Assembly (NCBI GenBank): GCA_913063155.1
Contig: CAJXYU010000001.1
Span: 496,001-560,000 of the forward strand
Reading direction: 5' to 3'
DNA: 64,000 nucleotides
From: an uncultured Desulfovibrio sp.
GTDB taxonomy: Bacteria; Desulfobacterota; Desulfovibrionia; Desulfovibrionales; Desulfovibrionaceae
Below the pieces are notes generated by a model. It was not told where the DNA came from, did not search any database, and saw only the letters and a program-made list of their open reading frames with translations. Position numbers and translations under genes: made by a program. Below, piece after piece: positions 25,347 through 34,225 of the stretch (positions are counted from its first letter, which is position 1; the number at the start of each line of letters is the position of its first letter).

Positions 25347-26060
25347 ATGCTTGAGCACAAGCCCCCCTTCCCCAAACGCCATTCCCGGCGGCACGAGCAA
25401 GGCAACTGGACCTTGTCCTTCGCCGACATGATGACTCTGCTGCTCTGCTTTTTCGTGCTCATGCTCGCCGTCTCCAAAGTGGACAAGACCCGCTATGCGG
25501 CCATGTCGTCCATCATGGCCGAGGCCATGAAAGGCAAGGCCGCCCCATCCAACACCGACAAAGATGCTCCGCTCCCCCCCGGGAAAAAGGAAAAAAATCT
25601 CTTCGAACTGCAGCTTGAACTCAGCCGGACCATCGGCAGGGACAAGGAGGCTCTCTCCCTCAAGCTGCGCCCCGACGCAGTAGCCATCAACCTCAAAGGC
25701 GCGGTCTTCTTCAAACTGGGAGACGCCACCCTGACCAATCGGGCCAAGGACATCCTGAATCGCATCGTGGGCCCGCTCACCGAGCAGCGTTACGACCTGA
25801 TCATCGAAGGTCACTCGGACAACATTCCCATCCATTCGGACCGGTACCCATCCAACTGGGAGTTGTCTTCGGCCCGCGCCTCCTCGGTGGCCCGGTTCTT
25901 CATTGCCCGAGGCTTCCCCAAGGACGACATCAAGGTCATGGGCCTGGCCGACACCCAGCCCCTCGCCCCCAACGTGGATGACAAGGGAATTCCGCTTCCT
26001 CTGAACCAAAGCAAAAACCGGCGTGTGATCATCCTGGTCAAACCGGGCAAGGCGTCATAA
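25347..26060 (+). CDS. motB: MotB-type stator protein with OmpA domain
   Basis: The 237-residue protein has one membrane span with the ion-binding aspartate D27 in NWTLSFADMMTLLLCFFVLML. A linker rich in Lys and Pro follows. The C-terminal OmpA-like peptidoglycan domain reads YDLIIEGHSDNIPIHSDRYPSNWELSSARASSVARFF...NRRVIILVKP. AGGAA precedes the ATG, 10 bases after motA. Both stator parts are complete, and their coupling to the upstream FliG-like sensor is the notable feature. Confidence 0.95.
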   Translation: MLEHKPPFPKRHSRRHEQGNWTLSFADMMTLLLCFFVLMLAVSKVDKTRYAAMSSIMAEAMKGKAAPSNTDKDAPLPPGKKEKNLFELQLELSRTIGRDKEALSLKLRPDAVAINLKGAVFFKLGDATLTNRAKDILNRIVGPLTEQRYDLIIEGHSDNIPIHSDRYPSNWELSSARASSVARFFIARGFPKDDIKVMGLADTQPLAPNVDDKGIPLPLNQSKNRRVIILVKPGKAS

Positions 26061-26108
26061 CAACCAAGCCGCACTTGTCCTACGCCGAGATTATGCTATT
26101 GAGGCCCC

Positions 26109-27176
26109 ATGGACACCATCATCACCTGGAAAAACCTGACCGGAACTTTTCTGAAGTCCGAGCTCACTGACGTACTCACGGCCCTGGCCGTGCTGCTGCC
26201 CGCTCTTGGCGCGGCCGCACTGCTGCGCCGCATGGCCGGAAACCGACTCACCCGCTGGGCCGAACAGGGCGGTTCCAGCCTCGACCCACAGCACGCCAAA
26301 AGACTGCTGGGGTCGCTGTACTGGTTCTTGAACCTGGGGGCGGTCTACGCCTTTTTCGAATCCCTGGAAATGGAACAAGGCGCCCAGGCCCTCATGGGGC
26401 ACCTGTTCCTGATCCTGTTCACCCTCACAACCATCTCCCTGATCTTCAATGCGCTGCGCTTTTTCCTGGACATCTACCTGCGCAAACAGGGGTCGTCATT
26501 GGCCGGGACCAGGGGCAAGGTGGTGCTCCCCGTCGTCAAGGGCGTTGTCTGGGTGTTGGCTCTGGCCTTCATTCTGGACAACTTCGGAGTCAAGGTGGGT
26601 ACCCTGCTTGCAGGCCTCGGCGTGGCGGGCGTTGCCGTGGGCTTCGCAGCCCAGGCCATCCTGGGAGACCTGTTCAGCTACTTCGCCATCCTCTTCGACC
26701 GCCCCTTCGCCATCGGTGACTTCATCATCGTGGGTGACCTCATGGGCACGGTTGAACATATCGGGCTCAAGACTTCACGCATCCGCAGCCTGGCGGGCGA
26801 ACAGATCATCATAGCCAACTCGGACCTGACCGGAGCCCGGGTCAAGAATTACCAACGCATGTCCCGCCGCCGCGTGGTCTTTTCCTTCGGCGTTCTCTAT
26901 TCCACTCCCTCGGTTAAACTGGAGGCCGTACCCGGGTTCGTCAAATCCATCATCGAAAAGACTCCGAAAACCACATTCGACCGGGCCCATTTCTTCCGCT
27001 TCGGCGACAGCAGCCTGGACTTCGAAGTGGTCTACTATGTGGAATCCCCGGACTTTAACGAGTACATGGATACCCAAGAATGCATCAATCTGGCCATTTT
27101 CCGCAAGTTTGAGGAGGAAGGAGTCGGCTTCGCCTTCCCCACCCGCACCATCTACATGCGGCAGCCAGAGGGGTAG
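26109..27176 (+). CDS. MscS-family mechanosensitive channel
   Basis: The 355-residue channel has four or five N-terminal spans. The pore helix TM3 reads LLAGLGVAGVAVGFAAQAILGDLFSYFAILFDRPFAIGDFI, with the Gly/Ala pattern that lines the MscS pore. A beta domain follows (SLAGEQIIIANSDLTGARVKNY) and then a C-terminal alpha/beta cage. It releases solutes on osmotic downshock. GAGG lies just before the ATG. It follows motB on the same strand after 48 bases, so it may be on the motility transcript or have its own promoter. Confidence 0.92.
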   Translation: MDTIITWKNLTGTFLKSELTDVLTALAVLLPALGAAALLRRMAGNRLTRWAEQGGSSLDPQHAKRLLGSLYWFLNLGAVYAFFESLEMEQGAQALMGHLFLILFTLTTISLIFNALRFFLDIYLRKQGSSLAGTRGKVVLPVVKGVVWVLALAFILDNFGVKVGTLLAGLGVAGVAVGFAAQAILGDLFSYFAILFDRPFAIGDFIIVGDLMGTVEHIGLKTSRIRSLAGEQIIIANSDLTGARVKNYQRMSRRRVVFSFGVLYSTPSVKLEAVPGFVKSIIEKTPKTTFDRAHFFRFGDSSLDFEVVYYVESPDFNEYMDTQECINLAIFRKFEEEGVGFAFPTRTIYMRQPEG

Positions 27177-27298
27177 CTCATGTCCAGACTCCTCATCCGC
27201 AAACGCTGATCGCAAACCGGTCAGAAAACCTTTGAAAGCGGAGAGAATTCCCCTTACGTTTTGCTATCGATCAACACGCAACGAAGCGGAGGGCCGCA

Positions 27299-27961
27299 AT
27301 GTACTGGATTGCGTTCGGCGACATACACGAGTCCACCAGCGTCCTGGCTGAAATCTCCGACCTGGCGGAGGCAGAAGGGGTCATCATCACCGGGGACCTG
27401 ACCAACCACGGCACCAGCTATGCGGTCAAGGGCGTCATCGGCGCCGTGGAAACCTACAACAAGTCCATCCTGGCCCAGCCCGGCAACATGGACACGAACT
27501 CGGTCATCGAATATCTTGATGATCAGGGCATCAACCTGCACCATCAGGTCAAAGAGCTGGCTCCGGGCCTCGGCGTCATAGGCATCGGCTTTTCCACGCC
27601 CACGCCTTTCGGCACGCCCAGCGAGGTGCCGGAATCCACTTTGGAGCAATGGCTGGAGGAATGTTTCGAAATGGCGGAAGCCATGAACTTCGACAAGCTC
27701 ATCCTGGTCATCCACGAGCCCCCCGCCGACTCCAAGGTGGACATGATCGGCAATGGCCAGCACGTGGGCAGCCGGGCGGTGCGCCGCATCATCGAGGAAC
27801 GGCAGCCCGATCTGGTGCTCACCGGTCACATCCACGAATCCAAGGCCGTGGACACCATCGGCAGGAGCACGGTCATCAACCCGGGCATGCTGGCAGGCGG
27901 CGGCTATGTGCGCGTGGACTATTCGAACGGCAACCTCAGCGCGGAACTCAAGAACGTTTAG
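27299..27961 (+). CDS. Calcineurin-like metallophosphoesterase
   Basis: The 220-residue phosphoesterase shows GDIHES (metal site, residues about 8-13), ITGDLTNHG, a PGNMD stretch in place of GNHD, IHEPPAD, and the C-terminal TGHIHESKAVDTIG. The GNMD for GNHD change is known in some archaeal and bacterial YfcE-like branches. GGAGG lies 6 bases before the ATG. It is 3 bases upstream of rlmH. The substrate is unknown. Confidence 0.88.
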   Translation: MYWIAFGDIHESTSVLAEISDLAEAEGVIITGDLTNHGTSYAVKGVIGAVETYNKSILAQPGNMDTNSVIEYLDDQGINLHHQVKELAPGLGVIGIGFSTPTPFGTPSEVPESTLEQWLEECFEMAEAMNFDKLILVIHEPPADSKVDMIGNGQHVGSRAVRRIIEERQPDLVLTGHIHESKAVDTIGRSTVINPGMLAGGGYVRVDYSNGNLSAELKNV

Positions 27962-27963
27962 AC

Positions 27964-28434
27964 ATGAGCAAGGTCGGATTCATCTGGGTGGGCAAACCCA
28001 AGGAAAAATTCTACCGCGAAGGATGCGAGCACTACTGGAAAAAACTTTCTCGATTCTTCAAGCTGGAGGAAAGCACGGTCAAAGACGGACCGGGCAAGCT
28101 CCCGGCGGCGGCCCGCAATAAAAAGGAAGGAGAAGGCATCCTGGCCAAGGCCAAGCCTTCGGACATGCTCATCATCATGGACGAGTTCGGAGACCGAACC
28201 ACCTCCAAGAAACTGGCGAAAGACCTACGCAAGTGGATCGAGGACCCGAACCTCCGTCCCACCTTCGTCATCGGCGGGCCTTTCGGCCTCTCCGACGATG
28301 TCAAGGCCGCGGCACGTGTCAAACTGCGCCTGAGCGACATGACCCTGCCCCACGAGCTGGCCCGGCTCGTGCTCCTGGAACAACTCTACCGCGCGGGCAC
28401 TATCCTGCGCGGCATGCCATATCACCACGAATAA
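27964..28434 (+). CDS. rlmH: 23S rRNA pseudouridine1915 N3-methyltransferase
   Basis: The 156-residue SPOUT enzyme methylates pseudouridine 1915 in helix 69 of 23S rRNA. The trefoil-knot SAM site is seen as PTFVIGGPFGLSDDV and KLRLSDMTLPHELARLVLLEQLYRAGTILRGMPYHHE; the last stretch is the family signature ending. ATG 27964 directly follows the phosphoesterase stop. The length is typical for the family. Confidence 0.96.
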   Translation: MSKVGFIWVGKPKEKFYREGCEHYWKKLSRFFKLEESTVKDGPGKLPAAARNKKEGEGILAKAKPSDMLIIMDEFGDRTTSKKLAKDLRKWIEDPNLRPTFVIGGPFGLSDDVKAAARVKLRLSDMTLPHELARLVLLEQLYRAGTILRGMPYHHE

Positions 28435-28445
28435 CGGAGACCATC

Positions 28446-28658
28446 ATGTTGGACATGGACTATCTCAACAGGTTGGAAGAATATTTCAACAACGGGGACT
28501 GCAAATTCGAGTTCGACAACGGAGACGAGACGAAGCGCCACGAAATTCTCGACTTCCTGGAAAAACTCATGGACCTGAGCGAAATCGCAGACGAACTGGC
28601 CACCAAACTGATCTTCAAGGACGGCCTGAACGCCATGCTGGGCGCTCGGGAGCACTAG
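28446..28658 (+). CDS. Small acidic protein of unknown function, 70 residues
   Basis: The frame MLDMDYLNRLEEYFNNGDCK... is preceded by CGGAG 7 bases before the ATG, and it fits between rlmH and the HAD gene with gaps of 11 and 2 bases. That supports a real operon member. The protein is predicted helical and acidic, with no membrane segment and one cysteine. I do not recognise a family. Confidence 0.75.
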   Translation: MLDMDYLNRLEEYFNNGDCKFEFDNGDETKRHEILDFLEKLMDLSEIADELATKLIFKDGLNAMLGAREH

Positions 28659-28660
28659 TC

Positions 28661-29131
28661 ATGCTCAAAGTGGAGGTCCATGGAATCGGTACTCTGGAAC
28701 TGGAGTACCTGGTGCTGGACTATAACGGAACCCTTGCCCATGACGGGGAACTGCTGCCCGGCGTTGCGCAACGCATCAAGATACTGGCCGAGCACATGGA
28801 AATCACGGTGATCACAGCCGATACCCACGGCACCTGCGAGGTCCGGTTGGCAGACCTGCCCTGTGCCGTGCACGTCATCGGCGAAGGGCACGAAGGCAAG
28901 GCCAAACGCGACTTTGTCCGCGCCTTGGGCGTGGATGCCTGCGCCTCCATCGGCAACGGCCGCAACGACTGCCTCATGCTCAACGAATGCACCATCGGCA
29001 TCGCCGTGATCCAGGGGGAGTGCGCTTCGGCCCGCGCTGTGGCTTCGGCGGACCTCATCGCCCCGGACATCCTTGCCGCCCTGGACCTCTTGCTGCATCC
29101 GGCGCGACTCAACGCAGGCCTACGCTTCTAA
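28661..29131 (+). CDS. HAD-family protein, soluble P-type-ATPase-like
   Basis: The 156-residue HAD protein has motif I LVLDYNGTLAHDG, where Asn replaces the second Asp as in P-type ATPases (DKTGT/DYNGT type). VITADTHGTCE serves as motif II and SIGNGRNDCLML as motif IV (GDGxND-like). This matches the soluble P-type-ATPase-like group of short HAD proteins whose substrate is unknown. It is the last gene of the run from 27299 and ends in a terminator. Confidence 0.85.
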   Translation: MLKVEVHGIGTLELEYLVLDYNGTLAHDGELLPGVAQRIKILAEHMEITVITADTHGTCEVRLADLPCAVHVIGEGHEGKAKRDFVRALGVDACASIGNGRNDCLMLNECTIGIAVIQGECASARAVASADLIAPDILAALDLLLHPARLNAGLRF

Positions 29132-29166
29132 AAAAAAGCCCTCGCCTCACAGGAGGCGGGGGCTTT
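29131..29166 (+). terminator. Bidirectional terminator between HAD gene and chemoreceptor
   Basis: AAAGCCCTCGCCTC pairs with GAGGCGGGGGCTTT (one T-G wobble) around a 4-base loop. A long A run precedes it and TTTC follows, so it can serve both convergent genes. Confidence 0.85.
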
Positions 29167-29188
29167 CATTACGTCACGTGAATCGGAT

Positions 29189-31609
29189 TCAATCCTTCTG
29201 CATATGCTGGATGAGCTCCTTGAGTTGTAGCGCCAATTGAGAAAGGTCTTCGATGGCACGCTGGGATTCCTGCATGGCAGTCGCAGTTTCCGAGGAGATG
29301 ACATTGATCTCCTCCGTGGCCCGGTTCACTTCCTCGCTGGTGGCCGACTGCTGTTCGGCGGCGGTGGCGATATTGCGCACCTGATCCGCAGACTGTTCCA
29401 CCAGACCCTGAATTTCCTCCATGGCCTCACCGGATTGGTTGGCGAGCCGGGTGCTCGTCTTTACGGACTCACGAGCCACTTCCGTGGCCTCCACATTTCT
29501 CTTTGCCCCTTCCTGGATGTCGGCAATGGATTGGCCGACCTGTTTGGTGGCGTCCATGGTCTTTTCGGCCAGCTTGCGGACTTCATCGGCAACCACGGCG
29601 AAACCTCGGCCCGCTTCACCGGCGCGAGCAGCCTCGATGGCCGCGTTGAGCGCCAGCAGATTGGTCTGGTCGGCGATGTCCTCGATGACCTGCATAATGG
29701 CCCCGATACTGTCGGTTTGCCGTCCCAGAGCGTCCATGCTCTCCTTAAGCTCCGAGGAACGGGCATCCACCTGGGCGATGGCCTCCACCACCTTGTCCAC
29801 CAGTTGTCCGCCTTCGCCGGCCTTGATCTTGGCCTCGTCCGCATTGGCGGACGCATCCGAGGCATTGCGGGCCACCTCCAACACGGTGGCGTTCATCTCT
29901 TCCATGGCTGTGGCAGTCTCTGCCGCGCGTTCGCGCTGAACCCTGGTGCCCTTGGCGGACTGCTCCACCTGGGCGGAAAGCTGCCCGGCGGCTGCGGAAA
30001 GCTGCTCGGCAATGGTGTCGGCCTCATGTGCGGTCGCCACGATACGTTCGCGCTGCTCGTTGGCACGGCGCTCGTTGGCTTTCAAGGCCGTGGTTTCCGT
30101 AAGAATGGTGAACGCACCGATGACCTTCCCGTCCAGGTCCTTGAGCACGGCCATATCCACAAGCACATCGTACTCTCGGCCTTTCTCGCCCGTGCCGTGG
30201 CTCTCCTGCCCCTCCATGGAGCAATTGTCCCGCAGGCACTGCCCCAGCAAGGTGTCGCGAGCCGGATCGCCATATATGAATTCAGCCAGCTTCAGGCCGG
30301 TATAATCCTCGGGCTTGCCGTCCCGTTGCAACAGATCCAGCTCCTGCTGGTTGAGAAAAGTGATCCTCTCCTCGGTGTCCACCACCACGCAAGGATAGGT
30401 CAGGCTGCGCAGGATCCCTTCGGAGAATCCGAGCTTGTTTTTGAGTTCCATAATCATCTCGCGCACCGCAACAATGGTGTCACCGATAGCATCCTCGGCG
30501 GCATAGGAAATATCGGCGTCAAAGTTGCCCTCGGCCACCTTGCCGGTGAACACGGACAGTTCGCGCAGAGGTTTGGTGACCACCCTGACAAGCAACAGGA
30601 GCACCACGACCACGGCGACCAGGGAGAATACAGCCACGGCCACGTTGGACAGCAACAGTTTCCGGTCCACGCCGTTGAATATCTCGTTGCCGGTCATGGC
30701 ATAAACATAAGTCCACCCCCAAGGTTCGAAGGTCTTCACAAAGGCCTGCTTGGGTTCGCCGTTGTAGACATAGGTAATAAAATCGGTCTTGGCGTTCTTG
30801 AAGTTGTCCCAGATCGGAAAAGTGTTCATGAACTTGCCTTCAATGGCTGGGTGCAACACCAGTTGGGAATCGCGGTTATAGATGAAACCGTAGCCCTTGC
30901 CCCCGATCTTCGGCTCACCGACGGCCTTGCGGAAATCCGGCGTCAGGATCTGGCGCCCCACGCAAATAGCTCCCAGTGCCTCACCGAAGATGTCCTTGAG
31001 GGGTTTGTAGGCCGCCAGATACCACTCCCCGGCCATGGACACGATGCCCATGTAGGTCTCGCCAGCGTTGATGGCCTTGAAAATGGGACTGCTCTCGGGG
31101 ATCAGGGAACCAACCAGGCGCCGACCATCCTTGCTCTTCACGCTGGAGGAAATGTCCACCAAACCGCCCGGGCCGAACAGGAATACCGCAATCTCGGTCC
31201 CGTAATCCTTTTTCATGCGGTCCACGTAAATGTGGTTGTCGTTGACCACGTACCCACCGAACTGCAACGTGGGCACGGTGGCGTCTCTTTTGTCTCCAGT
31301 CCCGGGATCGATGATGGTGATGGGAACCTTGTTATCCGCGTAGAGGAAGGGGTTGCCCAACTTGAAAGCGGCCTTTTCCACGATCTCCAGATCGCCCTTG
31401 AGCTTGTCGGACAGCAAAGCGTGCTTCATTTCCAAAAGACTGTACATGCTTTCGCCAAAGGATTGCATGGATGTGTCGCCCATCTGACGCAGAGAATTTT
31501 TCACCTGTACCTGCGTAACCACGGCCATGGCGATAATGGCGATGGCCACGATGCCTATGGTGCCCACAAGAAGTTTTGTCTGGAAGGCCAATCTGGAAAC
31601 TCGAGACAT
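29189..31609 (-). CDS. Methyl-accepting chemotaxis protein with Cache, HAMP and PAS domains
   Basis: The 806-residue chemoreceptor has a first span at 13-34 and a periplasmic Cache-type ligand domain (about 40-330, with [20 protein letters not shown] and [14 protein letters not shown]). A second span lies at about 335-362. HAMP, a cytoplasmic PAS domain (about 410-530, [18 protein letters not shown]), and a signalling helix hairpin follow. The tip is [40 protein letters not shown], which contacts CheA and CheW. No CheR-binding pentapeptide ends the protein. The ligand cannot be read. The PAS domain could add a redox or intracellular signal. Confidence 0.95.
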   Translation of the reverse strand: MSRVSRLAFQTKLLVGTIGIVAIAIIAMAVVTQVQVKNSLRQMGDTSMQSFGESMYSLLEMKHALLSDKLKGDLEIVEKAAFKLGNPFLYADNKVPITIIDPGTGDKRDATVPTLQFGGYVVNDNHIYVDRMKKDYGTEIAVFLFGPGGLVDISSSVKSKDGRRLVGSLIPESSPIFKAINAGETYMGIVSMAGEWYLAAYKPLKDIFGEALGAICVGRQILTPDFRKAVGEPKIGGKGYGFIYNRDSQLVLHPAIEGKFMNTFPIWDNFKNAKTDFITYVYNGEPKQAFVKTFEPWGWTYVYAMTGNEIFNGVDRKLLLSNVAVAVFSLVAVVVVLLLLVRVVTKPLRELSVFTGKVAEGNFDADISYAAEDAIGDTIVAVREMIMELKNKLGFSEGILRSLTYPCVVVDTEERITFLNQQELDLLQRDGKPEDYTGLKLAEFIYGDPARDTLLGQCLRDNCSMEGQESHGTGEKGREYDVLVDMAVLKDLDGKVIGAFTILTETTALKANERRANEQRERIVATAHEADTIAEQLSAAAGQLSAQVEQSAKGTRVQRERAAETATAMEEMNATVLEVARNASDASANADEAKIKAGEGGQLVDKVVEAIAQVDARSSELKESMDALGRQTDSIGAIMQVIEDIADQTNLLALNAAIEAARAGEAGRGFAVVADEVRKLAEKTMDATKQVGQSIADIQEGAKRNVEATEVARESVKTSTRLANQSGEAMEEIQGLVEQSADQVRNIATAAEQQSATSEEVNRATEEINVISSETATAMQESQRAIEDLSQLALQLKELIQHMQKD

Positions 31610-31780
31610 ATTTCCTCACTTGTTCTGTTGGACCACAAGAAAAGTGTTTCAGCATCCCCCGGAAGCCAGCCCTCGGCACAGGGGATTTCCCTCATGATGA
31701 ACAGTACCCATAGGCATGTACAGTGTCAAACGCTTAAAAACATGAGAAAAAACAAGACCAGCATCAAGACGGCGGACGAA

Positions 31781-32938
31781 TCATCCCCCCAGAAACACGG
31801 CCAGTACACCACCGGCGCAGACCACCCAAAGGATGTCCACACGCAGACGCAAGGCCACCAAAGCAGCCACGGCGATCCCAGCCGAGACAATATCCCAATG
31901 GGTGGTGAACATGAAACGGACCGCGACCGCGGCAATGAGGCCGACCAGAGAGATGAGGCTGCCTTTGAGCACTCGTCGGGAAATGGCCGAGGAGGAAAGC
32001 CGCTCGTAAAAAGGCGTGGTTCCCAGCAGGATGAGCAGGGAAGGGGAGAACACGGCCACCGTGGCAATGGCCGCTCCGGGAAGTCCTTTGACGGCATATC
32101 CCACAAAAGTGGCCGTCATGACGATGGGACCCGGTGTGATCTGGCCCAGGGCGATGCCGTCCATGAACTGGGGTTCGGTGAGCCAGCCCCGCGCCTCCAC
32201 CACCTCATGCAGCATGAGAGGAACGGACACGTACCCGCCGCCAAAAGCAAACAGGTCAATTTTGGCCATAAGCGCAGCCAGATCGAACAGGGCGTGGTTC
32301 AGCCAAAAAAGCATGCCGAGTCCGACGGCCATGAACAGAACCATTCCGAAGGCCGCGCGCCGATGATCGCAATGCAGGCCGCCGTCCCGAACAGGGCCGG
32401 ACGCATTCCGTTCCTGTCGAAATACGAATACGGAAAGGATGCAGACGACCGCCAGGGCCAGGATGGGATTGCCTTTGAACCCGAGCCAGACACCCGCCAG
32501 CGCGGCCAGGACTACAGCAGCGACGCTATTCAGGTAACGACGGCCCAGATTGATGGCCGCATTGGCGACAAGGGCCACGACCACGGCCTGAAGGCCCCGG
32601 AAAAGCAAGCCCACCCACGTTATGTCCCGAGCCGAAAAATAAAGCGCCGAAAGCCCCAGCATGAGCAGGAAGGCAGGCAGGCTGAAACCGAGATAGGCCA
32701 CCACCGCGCCCCAGGCCCCTCGCGCCCGGAGCCCCGTATAAGCGGCCATCTGCATTGCGGTCGCGCCGGGAATCATCTGGGTGACGGACATGCCGAACCG
32801 GAACGACTCGTCCGAAAGCCAGCCATGCCGGTCCACGGCCTGACGGCGGATATAGGGAATCATGGCCGGGCCCCCGAACGCGGTCAGCCCAAGCCTGAGA
32901 AAAATGAAAAAGATACGCAGCAGTCCCGGTCGATTCAT
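31781..32938 (-). CDS. chrA: Chromate transporter family protein, two-domain ChrA type
   Basis: The 385-residue membrane protein has two homologous CHR halves. The first carries LTAFGGPAMIPYIRR and MSVTQMIPGATAMQMAAYTG. The second carries FAFGGGYVSVPLMLHEVV and GIALGQITPGPIVMTATFVGYAVKGLPGA. Long-chain ChrA proteins export chromate, but many homologues have no proven substrate. ATG 32938 is used with GGAGAGG just upstream; GTG 32944 falls inside that site. It is divergent from the AI-2E family permease. Confidence 0.88.
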   Translation of the reverse strand: MNRPGLLRIFFIFLRLGLTAFGGPAMIPYIRRQAVDRHGWLSDESFRFGMSVTQMIPGATAMQMAAYTGLRARGAWGAVVAYLGFSLPAFLLMLGLSALYFSARDITWVGLLFRGLQAVVVALVANAAINLGRRYLNSVAAVVLAALAGVWLGFKGNPILALAVVCILSVFVFRQERNASGPVRDGGLHCDHRRAAFGMVLFMAVGLGMLFWLNHALFDLAALMAKIDLFAFGGGYVSVPLMLHEVVEARGWLTEPQFMDGIALGQITPGPIVMTATFVGYAVKGLPGAAIATVAVFSPSLLILLGTTPFYERLSSSAISRRVLKGSLISLVGLIAAVAVRFMFTTHWDIVSAGIAVAALVALRLRVDILWVVCAGGVLAVFLGG

Positions 32939-33035
32939 TCCCACCTCTCCAGGATTGGTGCCACGGACGGAAGCCTATTGCAACCCGCTGGAGCGGTTGA
33001 GTAATCATGCTCGTCCTGATACCAAGGAAAGCAAT

Positions 33036-33059
33036 ATGACAACTCCAACCTGGTGGTGA
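33036..33059 (+). CDS. Possible 7-residue leader ORF before the AI-2E family gene
   Basis: AAGGA is followed at 6 bases by ATG and the frame MTTPTWW, whose TGA lies 2 bases before the next ATG. The well-placed ribosome site and close stop suggest translational coupling. The paired Trp codons might allow pausing. It could be chance. Confidence 0.3.
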   Translation: MTTPTWW

Positions 33060-33061
33060 CC

Positions 33062-34225
33062 ATGTTCGACGCCGACCGACCGTACACCTTCGACCGCGTG
33101 GTGCGTATCGCCCTGGGCGTCGGCCTGCTCTGGGCCGGCGTAAACCTGGCGGGCTACCTGAGCGAGGCGCTCCTACCCTTTGCGGCTGCGCTGGTGCTGG
33201 CCTACATGGTCAACCCTCTGGTGGAGCTGCTGCAAAGGGTGGTCAAGTCACGCACCGTGGCGGTACTGCTGACCCTGCTTCTGGTCACGGCCCTGTTCAC
33301 GGGTCTCGTCTGGATGCTGGCGCCGGTGATCATCAAGGAGTTGACTCACATGGGCTCCACGCTTTCCCAACTGGTCAACAACTCCGCCCTGGCCCAAAAA
33401 GCGGCGGACCGACTGCCGCCTGATCTATGGAAAGCAGTTCGCGAATTCGCGCAACGCGAAGACGTGCGTCAGTTCTTCAGCGAATCCGGCCTTTCCAGCA
33501 TGCTTCAGGCAACAGCCAAGAAGGCCCTGCCCGGCGTTTGGAAAATCATCAGCGGTACGGCCAATATTCTACTGGCCCTCACGGGCTTGGTAGTCATCGG
33601 CCTGTACCTGACCTTTATCCTGCTGGACTTCGGCAAATTCCGCGACAACTGGCAGAACTACATTCCCGGCAAATACCGGAACGCGGTGGTGGACTTCTTC
33701 GACGAGTTCACCTCGGCCATGAACCGTTACTTCCGCACCCAGGCGCTCATCGCCCTGATCATGGGAGTGCTCTTCTCCATAGGATTTTCCGTCATCCATC
33801 TGCCTCTGGCCGTGGTGCTGGGTATGCTCACTGGACTGCTGAACCTGGTGCCCTATCTCCAGATCGTCGGGCTCATCCCGGCCTTTATCCTGGCGGGGCT
33901 GGACGCAATCATTCACGGACACAGCCTGTGGTACGGATTCGCTTTGGTGGGCGGCGTCTTCGGGGTGGCTCAACTCGCACAGGACATGGTGATCGTCCCC
34001 CGTCTGCAAGGCAAGGCCATGGGCCTCTCCCCCTGGCTCATCCTGCTCTCCCTGTCGGTCTGGGGACAACTGCTCGGCTTCCTGGGCCTGATCATCGCCC
34101 TGCCCATGACTGTATTGTGCCTGGCCTACTATCAGCGCTACCTCAGGCAGCATGATCAGGCAGGGCATTTGGATGGGAGTTCGGGAGCCGGTTTTCCTTC
34201 CAACTCGAAAGGAAGAATGAAGTAG
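33062..34225 (+). CDS. AI-2E family (PerM-like) transporter
   Basis: The 387-residue integral membrane protein has the paired N-terminal helices, a long cytoplasmic loop (about 85-150), and the C-terminal helix bundle. The bundle has family motifs LYLTFILLDFGKFRDNW, LIALIMGVLFSIGFSVIHLPLAVVLGMLTGLLNLVPYLQIVG and GLSPWLILLSLSVWGQLLGFLGLIIALPM. Family members have been linked to autoinducer-2 export or ion antiport. The substrate here is unknown. ATG 33062 is preferred to GTG 33053. The last 70 bases overlap the end of the opposing sensor kinase gene. Confidence 0.9.
   Translation: MFDADRPYTFDRVVRIALGVGLLWAGVNLAGYLSEALLPFAAALVLAYMVNPLVELLQRVVKSRTVAVLLTLLLVTALFTGLVWMLAPVIIKELTHMGSTLSQLVNNSALAQKAADRLPPDLWKAVREFAQREDVRQFFSESGLSSMLQATAKKALPGVWKIISGTANILLALTGLVVIGLYLTFILLDFGKFRDNWQNYIPGKYRNAVVDFFDEFTSAMNRYFRTQALIALIMGVLFSIGFSVIHLPLAVVLGMLTGLLNLVPYLQIVGLIPAFILAGLDAIIHGHSLWYGFALVGGVFGVAQLAQDMVIVPRLQGKAMGLSPWLILLSLSVWGQLLGFLGLIIALPMTVLCLAYYQRYLRQHDQAGHLDGSSGAGFPSNSKGRMK

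Noticed and set aside
29237-33004. A 1,255-codon open frame on the plus strand
   Set aside because: It runs antisense through the chemoreceptor and the chromate transporter genes, both with clear domains. The product is His/Gly-rich low complexity, a codon-bias shadow of GC-rich genes.
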